Shown here one piece after another: positions 1-6,396 of a DNA stretch of 57,013 nucleotides (the first letter of the stretch is position 1; each line of letters starts with the position of its first letter). The notes under the pieces are model-generated. The model was not told the origin of the DNA and ran no database searches. It worked only from the letters and a program-made list of their open reading frames with translations. Source of the stretch: a virus; the IMG/VR virus record IMGVR_UViG_3300021425_000044, positions 1 through 57,013 of that record; one strand, written 5' to 3'. The position numbers were made by a program, and so were the translations under genes.

Positions 1-267
1 CTCCAACACCTCGGCGTGATAGCGGATCGCATCGGCACGGAAGTCGCCGTGGCTCTCGTACGGGCCGTTCTCGTTGGCTTCGCTCAGCGCCTCGGACGCC
101 CACTCGCAAGTCGACTTGTACATGCCCTCGTCGTTGCCGAAGTGCAGAGCGACCGCCCACGTCTGACGGTTCTTCCAGCCGTTGTACCCGTCGGCGTTGC
201 TCAGCATCAGGTCGTCGGGCGTCTGTCGGTCGATGGTGTTGTTGTTGTTGTTGTTGGTTGCTTCCAT
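1..267 (-). CDS. Conserved phage protein, partial (NGWKNRQTW family)
   Basis: The 3' part runs off the left edge; 89 codons are visible. After a start and a run of six Asn, the protein has YNGWKNRQTWAVALHFGNDE, close to the NGWxNyeTWxVaLwxxND signature of a small phage family of unknown function (DUF7249-like). The codons are GC-rich, more like the 15-25 kb arm than the genes just to the right, which suggests a mosaic origin. It has no good ribosome binding site; a promoter sits 7 nt before the ATG, so a leaderless mRNA is likely. I am fairly sure of the gene and moderately sure of the family. Confidence 0.75.
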   Translation of the reverse strand, partial: MEATNNNNNNTIDRQTPDDLMLSNADGYNGWKNRQTWAVALHFGNDEGMYKSTCEWASEALSEANENGPYESHGDFRADAIRYHAEVLE

Positions 268-274
268 GTAGGAC

Positions 275-303
275 ACCATAACTCCCCTCGACACTTAACA
301 CAA
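275..303 (-). promoter_or_regulatory. Promoter for the left-edge gene
   Basis: On the minus strand TTGTGT is followed by 17 nt and then TATGGT, and the -10 box ends 7 nt before the ATG at 267. This leaves almost no 5' leader. The rest of the gap up to 503 shows only short imperfect hairpins (for example ACCCG-TAGT-CGGGT near 341-353) and no gene. Confidence 0.5.
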
Positions 304-503
304 CACCGTGGGGCTATTTATTTCAGAACAGCGGGCGGCACCCGTAGTCGGGTTCGTCCACTAATAGTGGGTAAGGGAACTTACGTATTATGCAAGGAGT
401 ATAGACAAGTAGTGTATAAGTGTGCGTATACACAGGATAACTAGCAGATACGATAGTTGTAGAGAGATGCCTTAACTTCTAAAAGGATGTATAAAGGTCT
501 TAC

Positions 504-677
504 TCACTCTTCGTCGTCTTTCTGATCTCCTGCAATGTAAGCCCCAAGCGCCACCATACCGGCAGCGAGTCCACCGCCAGCAAGCATAGCCTGGGAGCTT
601 CCGTCGCTCTCTGCGATTGCTACAGCACCTGCCAGGAGTCCAGCAGCAACTATGAGTAGCGGGGCAGAGAACTTCAT
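504..677 (-). CDS. Small membrane protein, possible holin
   Basis: This is a 57-aa protein with two hydrophobic stretches (about residues 4-22 and 32-49) separated by a short polar Glu-Ser-Asp-Gly loop, and an acidic tail ending DQKDDEE. Its ATG overlaps the stop of the upstream endolysin (TAATG), so the two are translationally coupled. A small two-segment membrane protein directly coupled to a lysin is the usual arrangement of a class II holin. No holin family was recognised by sequence, so the role rests on size, topology and position. Confidence 0.65.
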   Translation of the reverse strand: MKFSAPLLIVAAGLLAGAVAIAESDGSSQAMLAGGGLAAGMVALGAYIAGDQKDDEE

Positions 678-1672
678 TAGACAGGCATGTTCACAACGTC
701 ACCGGGGAAGAACGTACGGCCACTGCCACCGTTCCAATCGGCAAACGTGTCGAACAGTTGAGTGCTGGGCCAGGCTGTCGTACCCGTAAGACGCCGAATG
801 ATTGAAGCAACACCCTCGCCGTCTTGGACGGTCGTGCGGGTACCCTTCACACCTGGCGTGTCAACAAATACCGGCTTGTTTGCCGTGGAATACGAGTTGA
901 ACTTAGAGGAGTCGAGTTTGCCGTTCTCGGCACCGTTACCATAAACAACCGTTGCTACGCTCCAAGGAGAGTCGCCTTTCTTAACGTACCACTGGGCAGT
1001 ATCCAGTTGCTCAACACCTTCCGCCGGGGGCGGCTTAGGAAGCTCTGGTTCCGGCTCGGGAGCAGGCTCAGGAGCCGGTGGTGGCGGAGTCTCGTCGGCA
1101 TATGCCAACCAGCAGTCGCCACGAAACTTGTCCATGTCCCACAGTGCGCCACCCTTGGCGTACTTGGAGTTGCCCGCTGGATCATACTTGCGGCTCGTCC
1201 ATTCAAAGTGGGCGACGATATCGCCCCACGACAGACCGAGCTTCGTGACGAGAATATGGCACAGCTTGGTGTAGGCGACCTGCTGGACCTCGGGCCACTG
1301 CTCACCAGTTCCAGAATTAGCCGCCTCGATGGAGAGCATGTACCGGTTACCTGCGTCCTTCGGGATAGTGCCCTTAGAGGTCTTGTACGGACCACCCTTT
1401 CCTTGCGTGTTCGTGGCCCCAGCGGCGCAGACAGTCACGGTTCCGGTGCGATCCAGGTACAAGGCCCCGATTGGCTTAGCGTCAGCATTCTTCAACATGT
1501 AGTTCAAGTCATTAGCGGGCGACGTATTAGAAGCGGTATGGTGAACTCCGATAGCCCATACGGCGTCATATCCGCCTGATGAGCGTGAGCGAGTCTCCCA
1601 ACCGGGATACTCCTCGACGTTCAAGCCACCTTCACGCAGCCAAGTAGGAAGGTTCAAAAGCCAGGTACTCAT
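677..1672 (-). CDS. Endolysin: N-acetylmuramoyl-L-alanine amidase with LysM-like tail
   Basis: The enzyme is predicted to cut the amide bond between N-acetylmuramic acid and the stem peptide during lysis. Residues about 20-195 form an amidase-2 (PGRP-like) zinc domain: VHHTAS at 43-48 gives the first ligand His, AHFEW the second, and the following K-x-DPAG the Asp/Cys-type position. A Pro/Glu linker (PPPPAPEPAPEPEPELPKPP) leads to about 100 residues with two LysM-like segments (YVKKGDSPWSVATVVYG and the C-terminal FFPGDVVNMP), probably for wall binding. It overlaps its neighbours by 4 nt upstream and 1 nt downstream, in a lysis cassette. Confidence 0.88.
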   Translation of the reverse strand: MSTWLLNLPTWLREGGLNVEEYPGWETRSRSSGGYDAVWAIGVHHTASNTSPANDLNYMLKNADAKPIGALYLDRTGTVTVCAAGATNTQGKGGPYKTSKGTIPKDAGNRYMLSIEAANSGTGEQWPEVQQVAYTKLCHILVTKLGLSWGDIVAHFEWTSRKYDPAGNSKYAKGGALWDMDKFRGDCWLAYADETPPPPAPEPAPEPEPELPKPPPAEGVEQLDTAQWYVKKGDSPWSVATVVYGNGAENGKLDSSKFNSYSTANKPVFVDTPGVKGTRTTVQDGEGVASIIRRLTGTTAWPSTQLFDTFADWNGGSGRTFFPGDVVNMPV

Positions 1673-1869
1673 TGTGGCACATCCAGTTTCTCACCGTAGA
1701 TAGCCTTGAGAGCCTCTAGCGGTGTGTTGTTAGCGAATACTTCAGCAAGCTCTTCAAGGCGTTCCCAGTTGATTGGGGGATCGCCGTCAGCGTCTTGCTC
1801 ATCTGCATCAGCAAAGTTAGCGAAGTCGTCATCGGTGACAGGGGAAGGAGTTTCTTCTCGTCGTTTCAT
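1669..1869 (-). CDS. Small acidic protein upstream of endolysin
   Basis: A 66-aa acidic protein of unknown function (DDDFANFADADEQDADGD), with a helical C-terminal half (WERLEELAEVFANN). It overlaps the endolysin start by ATGA and is the first gene of the lysis operon. No family was recognised. Confidence 0.7.
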   Translation of the reverse strand: MKRREETPSPVTDDDFANFADADEQDADGDPPINWERLEELAEVFANNTPLEALKAIYGEKLDVPQ

Positions 1870-1876
1870 AAAGAAC

Positions 1877-1882
1877 AGTGTA
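1877..1882 (-). promoter_or_regulatory. Candidate -10 box for the lysis operon
   Basis: TACACT lies 7 nt before the ATG at 1869 on the minus strand, matching the leaderless layout seen elsewhere in the window. No clear -35 hexamer lies 17 nt upstream. Confidence 0.35.
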
Positions 1883-2009
1883 ACACAATTACAGCTATGA
1901 GAACTGAATCTAGGTCAAAAGTCTCTAATTGATCTAACGCGGGATAACCGGTCATTATTTCGCCAAATGACGCGCCCTATTTCCCCCTATTGGCTGCTTG
2001 CTGTGCAAG

Positions 2010-2306
2010 CTACCACTTTTCCTTGGAACTCCAGTAAGCAGCCGACATCTTACCCTTCTTGATGTTCTTGCCGTGTCGGGCCTTAAAGGATGCACGCTTC
2101 TTCTTTGTAGCCTCTGACTCGCCCGCCTTTGGCTTACCGGCAGTCTTAGCACCTTGCTCACCAAAACGGATGAGCTTGACGGTCTCCCCCTCTTTAGCGA
2201 GGACAGCATGTGACTTAGTTGGATGACCGGGGGTCTTCTTAGGCTTGTTGTAACCAGAGAAGGTAATACCTCCCCGAGTATACTTAGATGTCTTGCCGTC
2301 ACTCAT
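2010..2306 (-). CDS. Conserved basic phage protein (HPTKSHAVLAKEG family)
   Basis: A 98-aa Lys/Arg-rich protein. The central TPGHPTKSHAVLAKEGE, then LIRFGEQGAKTAGKP and the end KKRASFKARHGKN...MSAAYWSSKEKW, resembles a small family of unknown function common in marine and actinobacterial phages. Its positive charge suggests nucleic-acid contact or virion location. The start overlaps the stop of the upstream gene by ATGA. Confidence 0.8.
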   Translation of the reverse strand: MSDGKTSKYTRGGITFSGYNKPKKTPGHPTKSHAVLAKEGETVKLIRFGEQGAKTAGKPKAGESEATKKKRASFKARHGKNIKKGKMSAAYWSSKEKW

Positions 2307-2620
2307 GATGTCGTTGGGTTTCCACTATAGCTACCGTACACCGGCTTATAAGACTCACCAGTCGAAGGTGTTTGGGGCGCTGCCATTTGAGGAGTAGCAG
2401 GTTGAGGAGTAGCAGGTTGGGAACCTCCACCGCCGACTCCACTCATAATAGACCGAGCACCCATACGACCACCAATTTGGGCGGTCTTTGAGGCTGTCGA
2501 TGATGCTACTGAACGGGTAGCTGTAGAAGCTGCCCCCCTCGCAGCGGCACCTGCACCTGCACGAGCAGCGGTTCCTGCAATGAGTCTTGCTCCAATAGCG
2601 GCTACAGCGGGTAATGCCAT
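2303..2620 (-). CDS. Ala/Gly-rich hypothetical protein
   Basis: A 105-aa low-complexity protein: an Ala-rich N-terminal half (IAGTAARAGAGAAARG), then a Gly run and QPATP repeats (QPATPQPATPQMAAPQTP). It is coupled to the downstream basic protein by a 4-nt overlap. Composition suggests a structural or scaffold-like part, but nothing specific can be recognised. Confidence 0.65.
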   Translation of the reverse strand: MALPAVAAIGARLIAGTAARAGAGAAARGAASTATRSVASSTASKTAQIGGRMGARSIMSGVGGGGSQPATPQPATPQMAAPQTPSTGESYKPVYGSYSGNPTTS

Positions 2621-2709
2621 GATCTAGCTTCTTTCTGAGTCGGGTGAAGATTTACCTACCATATTAACACTCTCAATGCAATGATGTCCACTTTTCTTGG
2701 GTATCTGCT

Positions 2710-2976
2710 CTACTTCTTACCCCTGTTACGGGCGCGATTAGTGGAGGGGTCCTCAGCTACGAGCTTGCCCTCTTTGGTGTGGCTCATGTCTGGACCACCC
2801 TTCCCATCAATGCCCCGCTTACGACGTTCAGTACGACGCTCAGCTTTCTTGTCCTTGACAGACTCCTTCTTATCGTATTCCTTCATGTACTCCGCTTTCT
2901 TCTTGCGGGCGTCAGGGTTGTCCTGATAGTATTTTGCTGTCTTTCGGGGTTTGGCTACCTTTCGGTTGTCAGCCAT
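2710..2976 (-). CDS. Conserved basic phage protein
   Basis: An 88-aa highly charged protein with a probable coiled or helical Lys/Glu core (KKKAEYMKEYDKKESVKDKK) and the C-terminal pattern GPDMSHTKEGKLV...PSTNRARNRGKK. This resembles small conserved phage proteins of unknown function that carry xDxSH and sxNRgr motifs. The ribosome site AAGGAG precedes the ATG well. Confidence 0.72.
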   Translation of the reverse strand: MADNRKVAKPRKTAKYYQDNPDARKKKAEYMKEYDKKESVKDKKAERRTERRKRGIDGKGGPDMSHTKEGKLVAEDPSTNRARNRGKK

Positions 2977-3003
2977 AGTTATTCTCCTTATCTAGTTTGT
3001 CGA

Positions 3004-3240
3004 TCACGTTAGTCCCCGGTTCTCAAGCTCAGTCCACAGGGCGACAATCGCATCTACACACATGCGAACCTCCTCTGCTGAGTTGCCGGTCGCATTGTCT
3101 AACGAGCTACTACCTCGCCATGCGTCGAATGACTGGCCGAGTGCCATGATGCTGTTGTCAAAGTATCGAACAGCCTCTTCGTTGCTCAGCTTCTGTGCTC
3201 TCTTGTACGCTGCGGGGTCGATAGAGCGTGTAATTCTCAT
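3004..3240 (-). CDS. Hypothetical protein
   Basis: A protein of about 78 aa (MRITRSIDPAAYKRAQ...) with no recognised domain. The ATG at 3240 overlaps the upstream stop as ATGA and is preferred over a GTG six bases earlier. It contains one central Trp (FDAWRGSSS) and a hydrophobic end (VDAIVALWTELEN). Confidence 0.65.
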   Translation of the reverse strand: MRITRSIDPAAYKRAQKLSNEEAVRYFDNSIMALGQSFDAWRGSSSLDNATGNSAEEVRMCVDAIVALWTELENRGLT

Positions 3241-3572
3241 CCCCACTGTCGAATCTCCTCAGGCGAGTCGGACAGCTCTCTGCCGTCTAGCTGGTCCAGG
3301 CGGCTCTTCCCCTTTCCTGTAAGGATGCCGATTTGCAGTATGTACTTCTTCCTTCGGAACTGAATACCTTGCCCTCTCCAGAAGGGGGCAGAGTTCTGGC
3401 GCATGAATGCTCGACAGAGCCGGGGGTCATCGTCCCAACCAGTATCCCTGACAAGCCAGTAGACGCGGAGCCACGTGATGGCCTGGAGCTTGTTCATGGT
3501 GTTGTAGAACAGTAAGTAAATGTTGAATGAAATGGACGCCACCAATAGGGCGATCAAGATAAAAGTAGTCAT
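3237..3572 (-). CDS. Membrane-anchored hypothetical protein
   Basis: A 111-aa protein with one strong N-terminal membrane segment (about residues 4-24, FILIALLVASISFNIYLLFY) followed by a basic soluble domain rich in Arg and Trp. TATAAT sits upstream at the end of the neighbouring gene and AAAGG serves as the ribosome site. Function unknown; its nearness to the lysis genes makes an accessory lysis role possible but unproven. Confidence 0.68.
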   Translation of the reverse strand: MTTFILIALLVASISFNIYLLFYNTMNKLQAITWLRVYWLVRDTGWDDDPRLCRAFMRQNSAPFWRGQGIQFRRKKYILQIGILTGKGKSRLDQLDGRELSDSPEEIRQWG

Positions 3573-3588
3573 TTTGTGAACCTTTCAA

Positions 3589-4041
3589 TTATACACCGTT
3601 AAAGAATTGAGCCTCTTCTTGTGCCGTAGCACGTCGATAAGGAAAATGGTTAAGGGTCGAGTTAATGTAGCGACCTTTGGAGTCGGTACTATGGAAACCG
3701 TCCCACACAGAGACAGGCACGTTACTGTAGATCCAGGGAGTAGCGTACTTGATGAAGCGGACACGGATGTCCTTAGTATCATAGTCGTACTGGTATGCAA
3801 GGACTCTGGAGCTATCGGGAAAGTACCACTTTGTGGATGTTAGAGCGTGACCGCCGTCTTGACCATCAGAAGACTGCTGGTGTCCAGCGATAGTGTCACC
3901 ACTACCAGAGAGTGTATTCCCGCTAGTGTTGGCAAACAGCGTCCTACTAAGGACCTCATCCTCGGTCGATGTCGATGGGTCTGCAATAGACTTCCACCTT
4001 TCCCGACCCCAATCACCTAGACCGTTCTTACGTGCTGACAC
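3589..4041 (-). CDS. KTSC-domain protein
   Basis: The C-terminal two thirds (about residues 75-140) matches the KTSC domain: SSRVLAYQYDYDTKDIRVRF, then WIYSNVPVSVWDGFHSTDSK and GRYINSTLNHFPYRR. KTSC domains are small beta-rich modules found in phages and near lysyl-tRNA synthetases; their molecular role is unknown. The N-terminal 70 residues are polar and Ser/Gly-rich. The start is GTG, six bases after a TATACT box, so the mRNA appears leaderless. Confidence 0.8.
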   Translation of the reverse strand: MSARKNGLGDWGRERWKSIADPSTSTEDEVLSRTLFANTSGNTLSGSGDTIAGHQQSSDGQDGGHALTSTKWYFPDSSRVLAYQYDYDTKDIRVRFIKYATPWIYSNVPVSVWDGFHSTDSKGRYINSTLNHFPYRRATAQEEAQFFNGV

Positions 4042-4047
4042 CCCTAC

Positions 4048-4076
4048 AGTATACCATTAGTCTGTAAGAATAACAA
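4048..4076 (-). promoter_or_regulatory. Promoter for KTSC gene (leaderless)
   Basis: On the minus strand TTGTTA is followed by 17 nt and TATACT; the -10 box ends 6 nt before the GTG start at 4041, which places the start codon at or next to the transcription start. Confidence 0.65.
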
Positions 4077-4089
4077 TAGCTAACGTTAG

Positions 4090-4521
4090 CTATACCTTCT
4101 TCTTACGCTTTTTCATGGGGCCGGTCAATGGCAGTTCTTCCAGGGGCTGAACTGCCATCGTGTCGGAAGGCATGGGTGAAATGTTCTCGTACGTCGAGAC
4201 CTTGAGGGTTCCCTTGCTAACGACCTTAGTTTCGTTCGGATCACCCTTGTACATATAGTTTGAGCGACTAATCGTTGCCACAACATCGAACGGGTAAGTA
4301 CCGTCCTTGAGCCACTCTGTGTTAAACTCGTTCATCGAGAGGAGAATACCCCCCTCCCACGTCAGCTCATGGGGGATGATGTATTTCTTACCCTCGTAGA
4401 GCATCGTAGCTGCGGCAGACTCAGGCTTACGCACACGGTGCGTCCACGAGTCCTTGACGATGATTAACCGTTCCCAGACTTCACCTCGATTGATATGGTA
4501 ACGAGTAGTCTTAGCAGCCAT
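4090..4521 (-). CDS. Conserved phage protein, possibly structural
   Basis: A 143-aa protein beginning KTTRYHINRGEVWERLIIVK and continuing as beta-rich sequence (YIIPHELTWEGGILLSM, FDVVATISRS) with a very basic end (MKKRKKKV). This looks like small phage proteins found near tail genes, but I cannot name a function. TAAGCT lies 6 nt before the ATG, a possible leaderless -10 box. Confidence 0.7.
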   Translation of the reverse strand: MAAKTTRYHINRGEVWERLIIVKDSWTHRVRKPESAAATMLYEGKKYIIPHELTWEGGILLSMNEFNTEWLKDGTYPFDVVATISRSNYMYKGDPNETKVVSKGTLKVSTYENISPMPSDTMAVQPLEELPLTGPMKKRKKKV

Positions 4522-4580
4522 CCTGATAGCTTACCACACAGTCACATCGTGGGGGGCTGAGAAAACTTGCACGTCTAAGG

Positions 4581-4609
4581 TTGCAAAGCTGAGACGGGTC
4601 CGCTATAGT
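4581..4609 (+). promoter_or_regulatory. Promoter firing into the structured RNA region
   Basis: TTGCAA, a 17-nt spacer and TATAGT read rightward. Transcription would begin near 4616, inside the long gene-free stretch, and no open reading frame follows for about 450 nt. Confidence 0.65.
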
Positions 4610-4615
4610 ACCTCT

Positions 4616-4975
4616 CACCGAACAACTGAGCCGGGGTTAAGAACCCCAGGTGTGGCTAACCTGAGAAAGCCTGACAAGGTGTAAAGCCCCCCGCTTCGTT
4701 AGCGTGAGGAACCCCCGTTAGATGGTGTATCTTAACCAACCCCTTAACACGGGTGAACCTAGACCAACGGTGACGACACAGAGTGTCGAGCCTGAACATT
4801 CAGGCTGTCTATAAAACTACCGGAACTGAAGTGAAAGCATCTCAGTGGTAAGCATAACTATGTCTACAGTTATGGTGAGCATGTGTTCTCTACTCGCTTC
4901 CGCTCGCAGAGATAGAGAAAGATCACTGTTAATCTCTCTCACTGACTGAGCGGGAGCGAAGGAAGCAACATGGTC
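4616..4975 (+). ncRNA. Candidate structured non-coding RNA
   Basis: About 360 nt downstream of a well-formed promoter hold at least seven helices and no gene: GGGGTT/AACCCC (4633-4647), CGCT/AGCG (4692-4704), GTTAGAT/ATCTTAAC with one bulge (4717-4736), CGACAC/GTGTCG (4774-4788), the directly abutting AGCCTGAA/TTCAGGCT (4789-4806), CATAACT/AGTTATG (4853-4874), and AGAGAT/ATCTCT (4908-4937) nested inside TTCCGCTC/GAGCGGGA (4898-4955). Loops and ends are uncertain. No tmRNA, RNase P or group I intron core motif was recognised. It could be a long regulatory leader, but a separate promoter precedes the next gene. Confidence 0.55.
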
Positions 4976-5014
4976 AACACTTTAGGTTTATGCACCCTTA
5001 TGTCCATTTTCAGG

Positions 5015-5043
5015 TTGACTTTGTATACCCTTCCAGGTATACT
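5015..5043 (+). promoter_or_regulatory. Promoter with embedded palindromic operator
   Basis: TTGACT, a 17-nt spacer and TATACT form a near-consensus sigma-70-type promoter. The inverted repeat GTATACC-N6-GGTATAC (5023-5042) fills the spacer and overlaps the -10 box, so a bound dimer would block transcription of the 5.07-6.22 kb operon. Confidence 0.7.
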
Positions 5044-5069
5044 GTGGGTACAAGACTACGAAGGAGATA

Positions 5070-5261
5070 ATGACATGGAAAAGCTGTTCAGCTAAGATGG
5101 GGACGATGATGGCAGACGACAAAGTTAACAGTCTGATGGGACTGTCAGTCCCTGACCTGTCTGACTCAGAACGCCTTGACTTAGCCAAGGTTAAACATGT
5201 TTTACTTAATATGTCCCCGCAAGAACTATCTGAGTTTATGAAAGGAACACCAGATGAGTAA
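5070..5261 (+). CDS. Small hypothetical protein, start uncertain
   Basis: Up to 63 aa, acidic, ending in a helix-like segment (LSDSERLDLAKVKHVLLNMS). The ATG at 5070 lies only 3 nt from AAGGAG, too close for normal use. ATG at 5097, 5106 or 5109 (MADDKVNSLMG) may be the true start, reached by coupling from a six-codon frame that has ideal spacing to the same AAGGAG. The end overlaps the next gene by 8 nt. Function unknown. Confidence 0.55.
   Translation: MTWKSCSAKMGTMMADDKVNSLMGLSVPDLSDSERLDLAKVKHVLLNMSPQELSEFMKGTPDE
5075..5095 (+). CDS. Possible six-codon leader peptide MEKLFS
   Basis: ATG lies 8 nt after AAGGAG, the best spacing available, and the frame stops after Ser. It overlaps the candidate start of the following gene in another frame and could tune its translation by reinitiation. 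Confidence 0.25.
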   Translation: MEKLFS

Positions 5262-5586
5262 CGTAGAAGAGGTAGTGAAGGTAGACGAAGGGCTTTACGT
5301 ACTGCGGGAAGGTGAGGATGCCCTCTCCCTCTCAGGTAAACTGTACGGCAGCCGGATGCATCACCAACGTCTCAGGGACGCTAACCCTACATCTGAATGG
5401 TTAGCGGGGGACACTATTAAGGTCCCAGGTAAGGCGGGTCGCGTAACCGTCTACACAGACGAGACCACTGATCTCCTTATACGCCGCATGTTCCCAGGGC
5501 ACCCGGTGTATATTCACAAGCCTCTACTTCTCAAGTGGAACCCTGATCCAATGCCAGGCGATGCCGTGTTCGTCCCTGAGCGATGA
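5254..5586 (+). CDS. LysM-like double-repeat protein
   Basis: A 110-aa protein with two LysM-like segments: YVLREGEDALSLSGKLYG...LAGDTIKVP in the first half and TVYTDETTDLLIRRMFPG...MPGDAVFVP in the second. LysM modules bind peptidoglycan sugars; in myovirus tails, gp53- or gpX-like proteins also carry them at the baseplate or tube. Each copy ends with the typical (G/P)GDxxxVP strand. It is coupled to the methyltransferase downstream by ATGA. The domain call is reasonable; the location is inferred. Confidence 0.65.
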   Translation: MSNVEEVVKVDEGLYVLREGEDALSLSGKLYGSRMHHQRLRDANPTSEWLAGDTIKVPGKAGRVTVYTDETTDLLIRRMFPGHPVYIHKPLLLKWNPDPMPGDAVFVPER

Positions 5587-6221
5587 AGTTCAAGGAGTCT
5601 GCCCTCGCTCACCAGTACCTAGACGGTCTCGTAGGTGTTGAGATTGGGGGCGCAGCCCACAACCCATTTGGACTTGATACTATCAACGTAGACGTTACTA
5701 AGCCAGGTAGCCCCCACAGGATTATGTACGACAAGTCTCAGATTGACCTGTGCGGAGAAGCTCTGCCCGTAGACGTGGTTGCCCCCGGTAACCTGTTACC
5801 TTTCGATAACAAGTCGTACGACTTTGTACTCGCATCGCATGTTATTGAGCACCTCTTCGACCCCCTCGGTGCTTTAGAAGAATGGTCTAGAGTAGCCAGG
5901 AAGTACCTGTTTATCATTTGTCCCCATCCTGATTCCCTCCCTAGCGACGTGGGTAAACCTCTAACTACTCCAGAAGACACCCTCCTTCGGCACGAGATGC
6001 ATGTTCGTAAAAGCCACCCAGTACATGGGGATGGTTGGGAACCCGAGGATCTAGGTATCGATGAACACTGGTCGAGGTGGACACCTCCCCTGTTCAAACA
6101 GATGCTCAACCATGCGGGGCTTTGGGACGTTGTTGATATCCAGGACCCAGACGATAAGGTTGGTAACGGGTTTACGGTAGTAGTAGACCTAGACGCTAAG
6201 ACTGTTCCGCATCACCACTAG
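5583..6221 (+). CDS. SAM-dependent methyltransferase (type 11-like)
   Basis: A 212-aa protein with a class I methyltransferase pattern: GVEIGGAAHNPFG as the glycine-rich motif I, then NLLPFDNKSYDFVLASHVIEHLFDP, the typical post-II/motif IV region, then YLFIICPHPD. The His/Trp-rich C-terminal half may recognise the substrate. Type 11-like enzymes in phages often act on sugars or small molecules and work with glycosyltransferases; the target here is unknown. Its last 26 bases overlap the converging gene on the other strand. Confidence 0.75.
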   Translation: MKFKESALAHQYLDGLVGVEIGGAAHNPFGLDTINVDVTKPGSPHRIMYDKSQIDLCGEALPVDVVAPGNLLPFDNKSYDFVLASHVIEHLFDPLGALEEWSRVARKYLFIICPHPDSLPSDVGKPLTTPEDTLLRHEMHVRKSHPVHGDGWEPEDLGIDEHWSRWTPPLFKQMLNHAGLWDVVDIQDPDDKVGNGFTVVVDLDAKTVPHHH

Positions 6222-6396
6222 CTTGAGCTTCGTCAAACGCTGCTAGAGCGTTGCCGATGTGACGTTCCTTCATACTATTGAACTGTCCGTCTGATAGGTT
6301 ACGATCCATCTTTCGACTCGGGCTGGCTGCTTCTCGCAGCTTGCGGCGGTACGCCTGCTCCTTTTCGATGCGGTCGTCTTCGCTAATGTAGTTCAT
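6196..6396 (-). CDS. Small charged hypothetical protein
   Basis: A 66-aa protein rich in Arg/Glu (DDRIEKEQAYRRKLREAA), probably helical. It overlaps the upstream ART-like gene by ATGA and its 3' end overlaps the converging methyltransferase gene. No family recognised. Confidence 0.65.
   Translation of the reverse strand: MNYISEDDRIEKEQAYRRKLREAASPSRKMDRNLSDGQFNSMKERHIGNALAAFDEAQASGDAEQS

Noticed and set aside
16-444. Long rightward open frame at the left edge
   Set aside because: It is antisense to the NGWKNRQTW-type gene; the translation is Val-rich filler from its codons and extends into the intergenic region.
824-1579. 251-aa rightward frame opposite the endolysin
   Set aside because: Antisense to a clear amidase; no ribosome site or recognisable motif.
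4530-5000. tmRNA, tRNA, RNase P RNA or group I intron
   Set aside because: GGGGGGCTGA near 4550 recalls a tmRNA start, but there is no TTCGAATCC-type arm or CCA end; no RNase P CR-I motif; no group I core or split gene.
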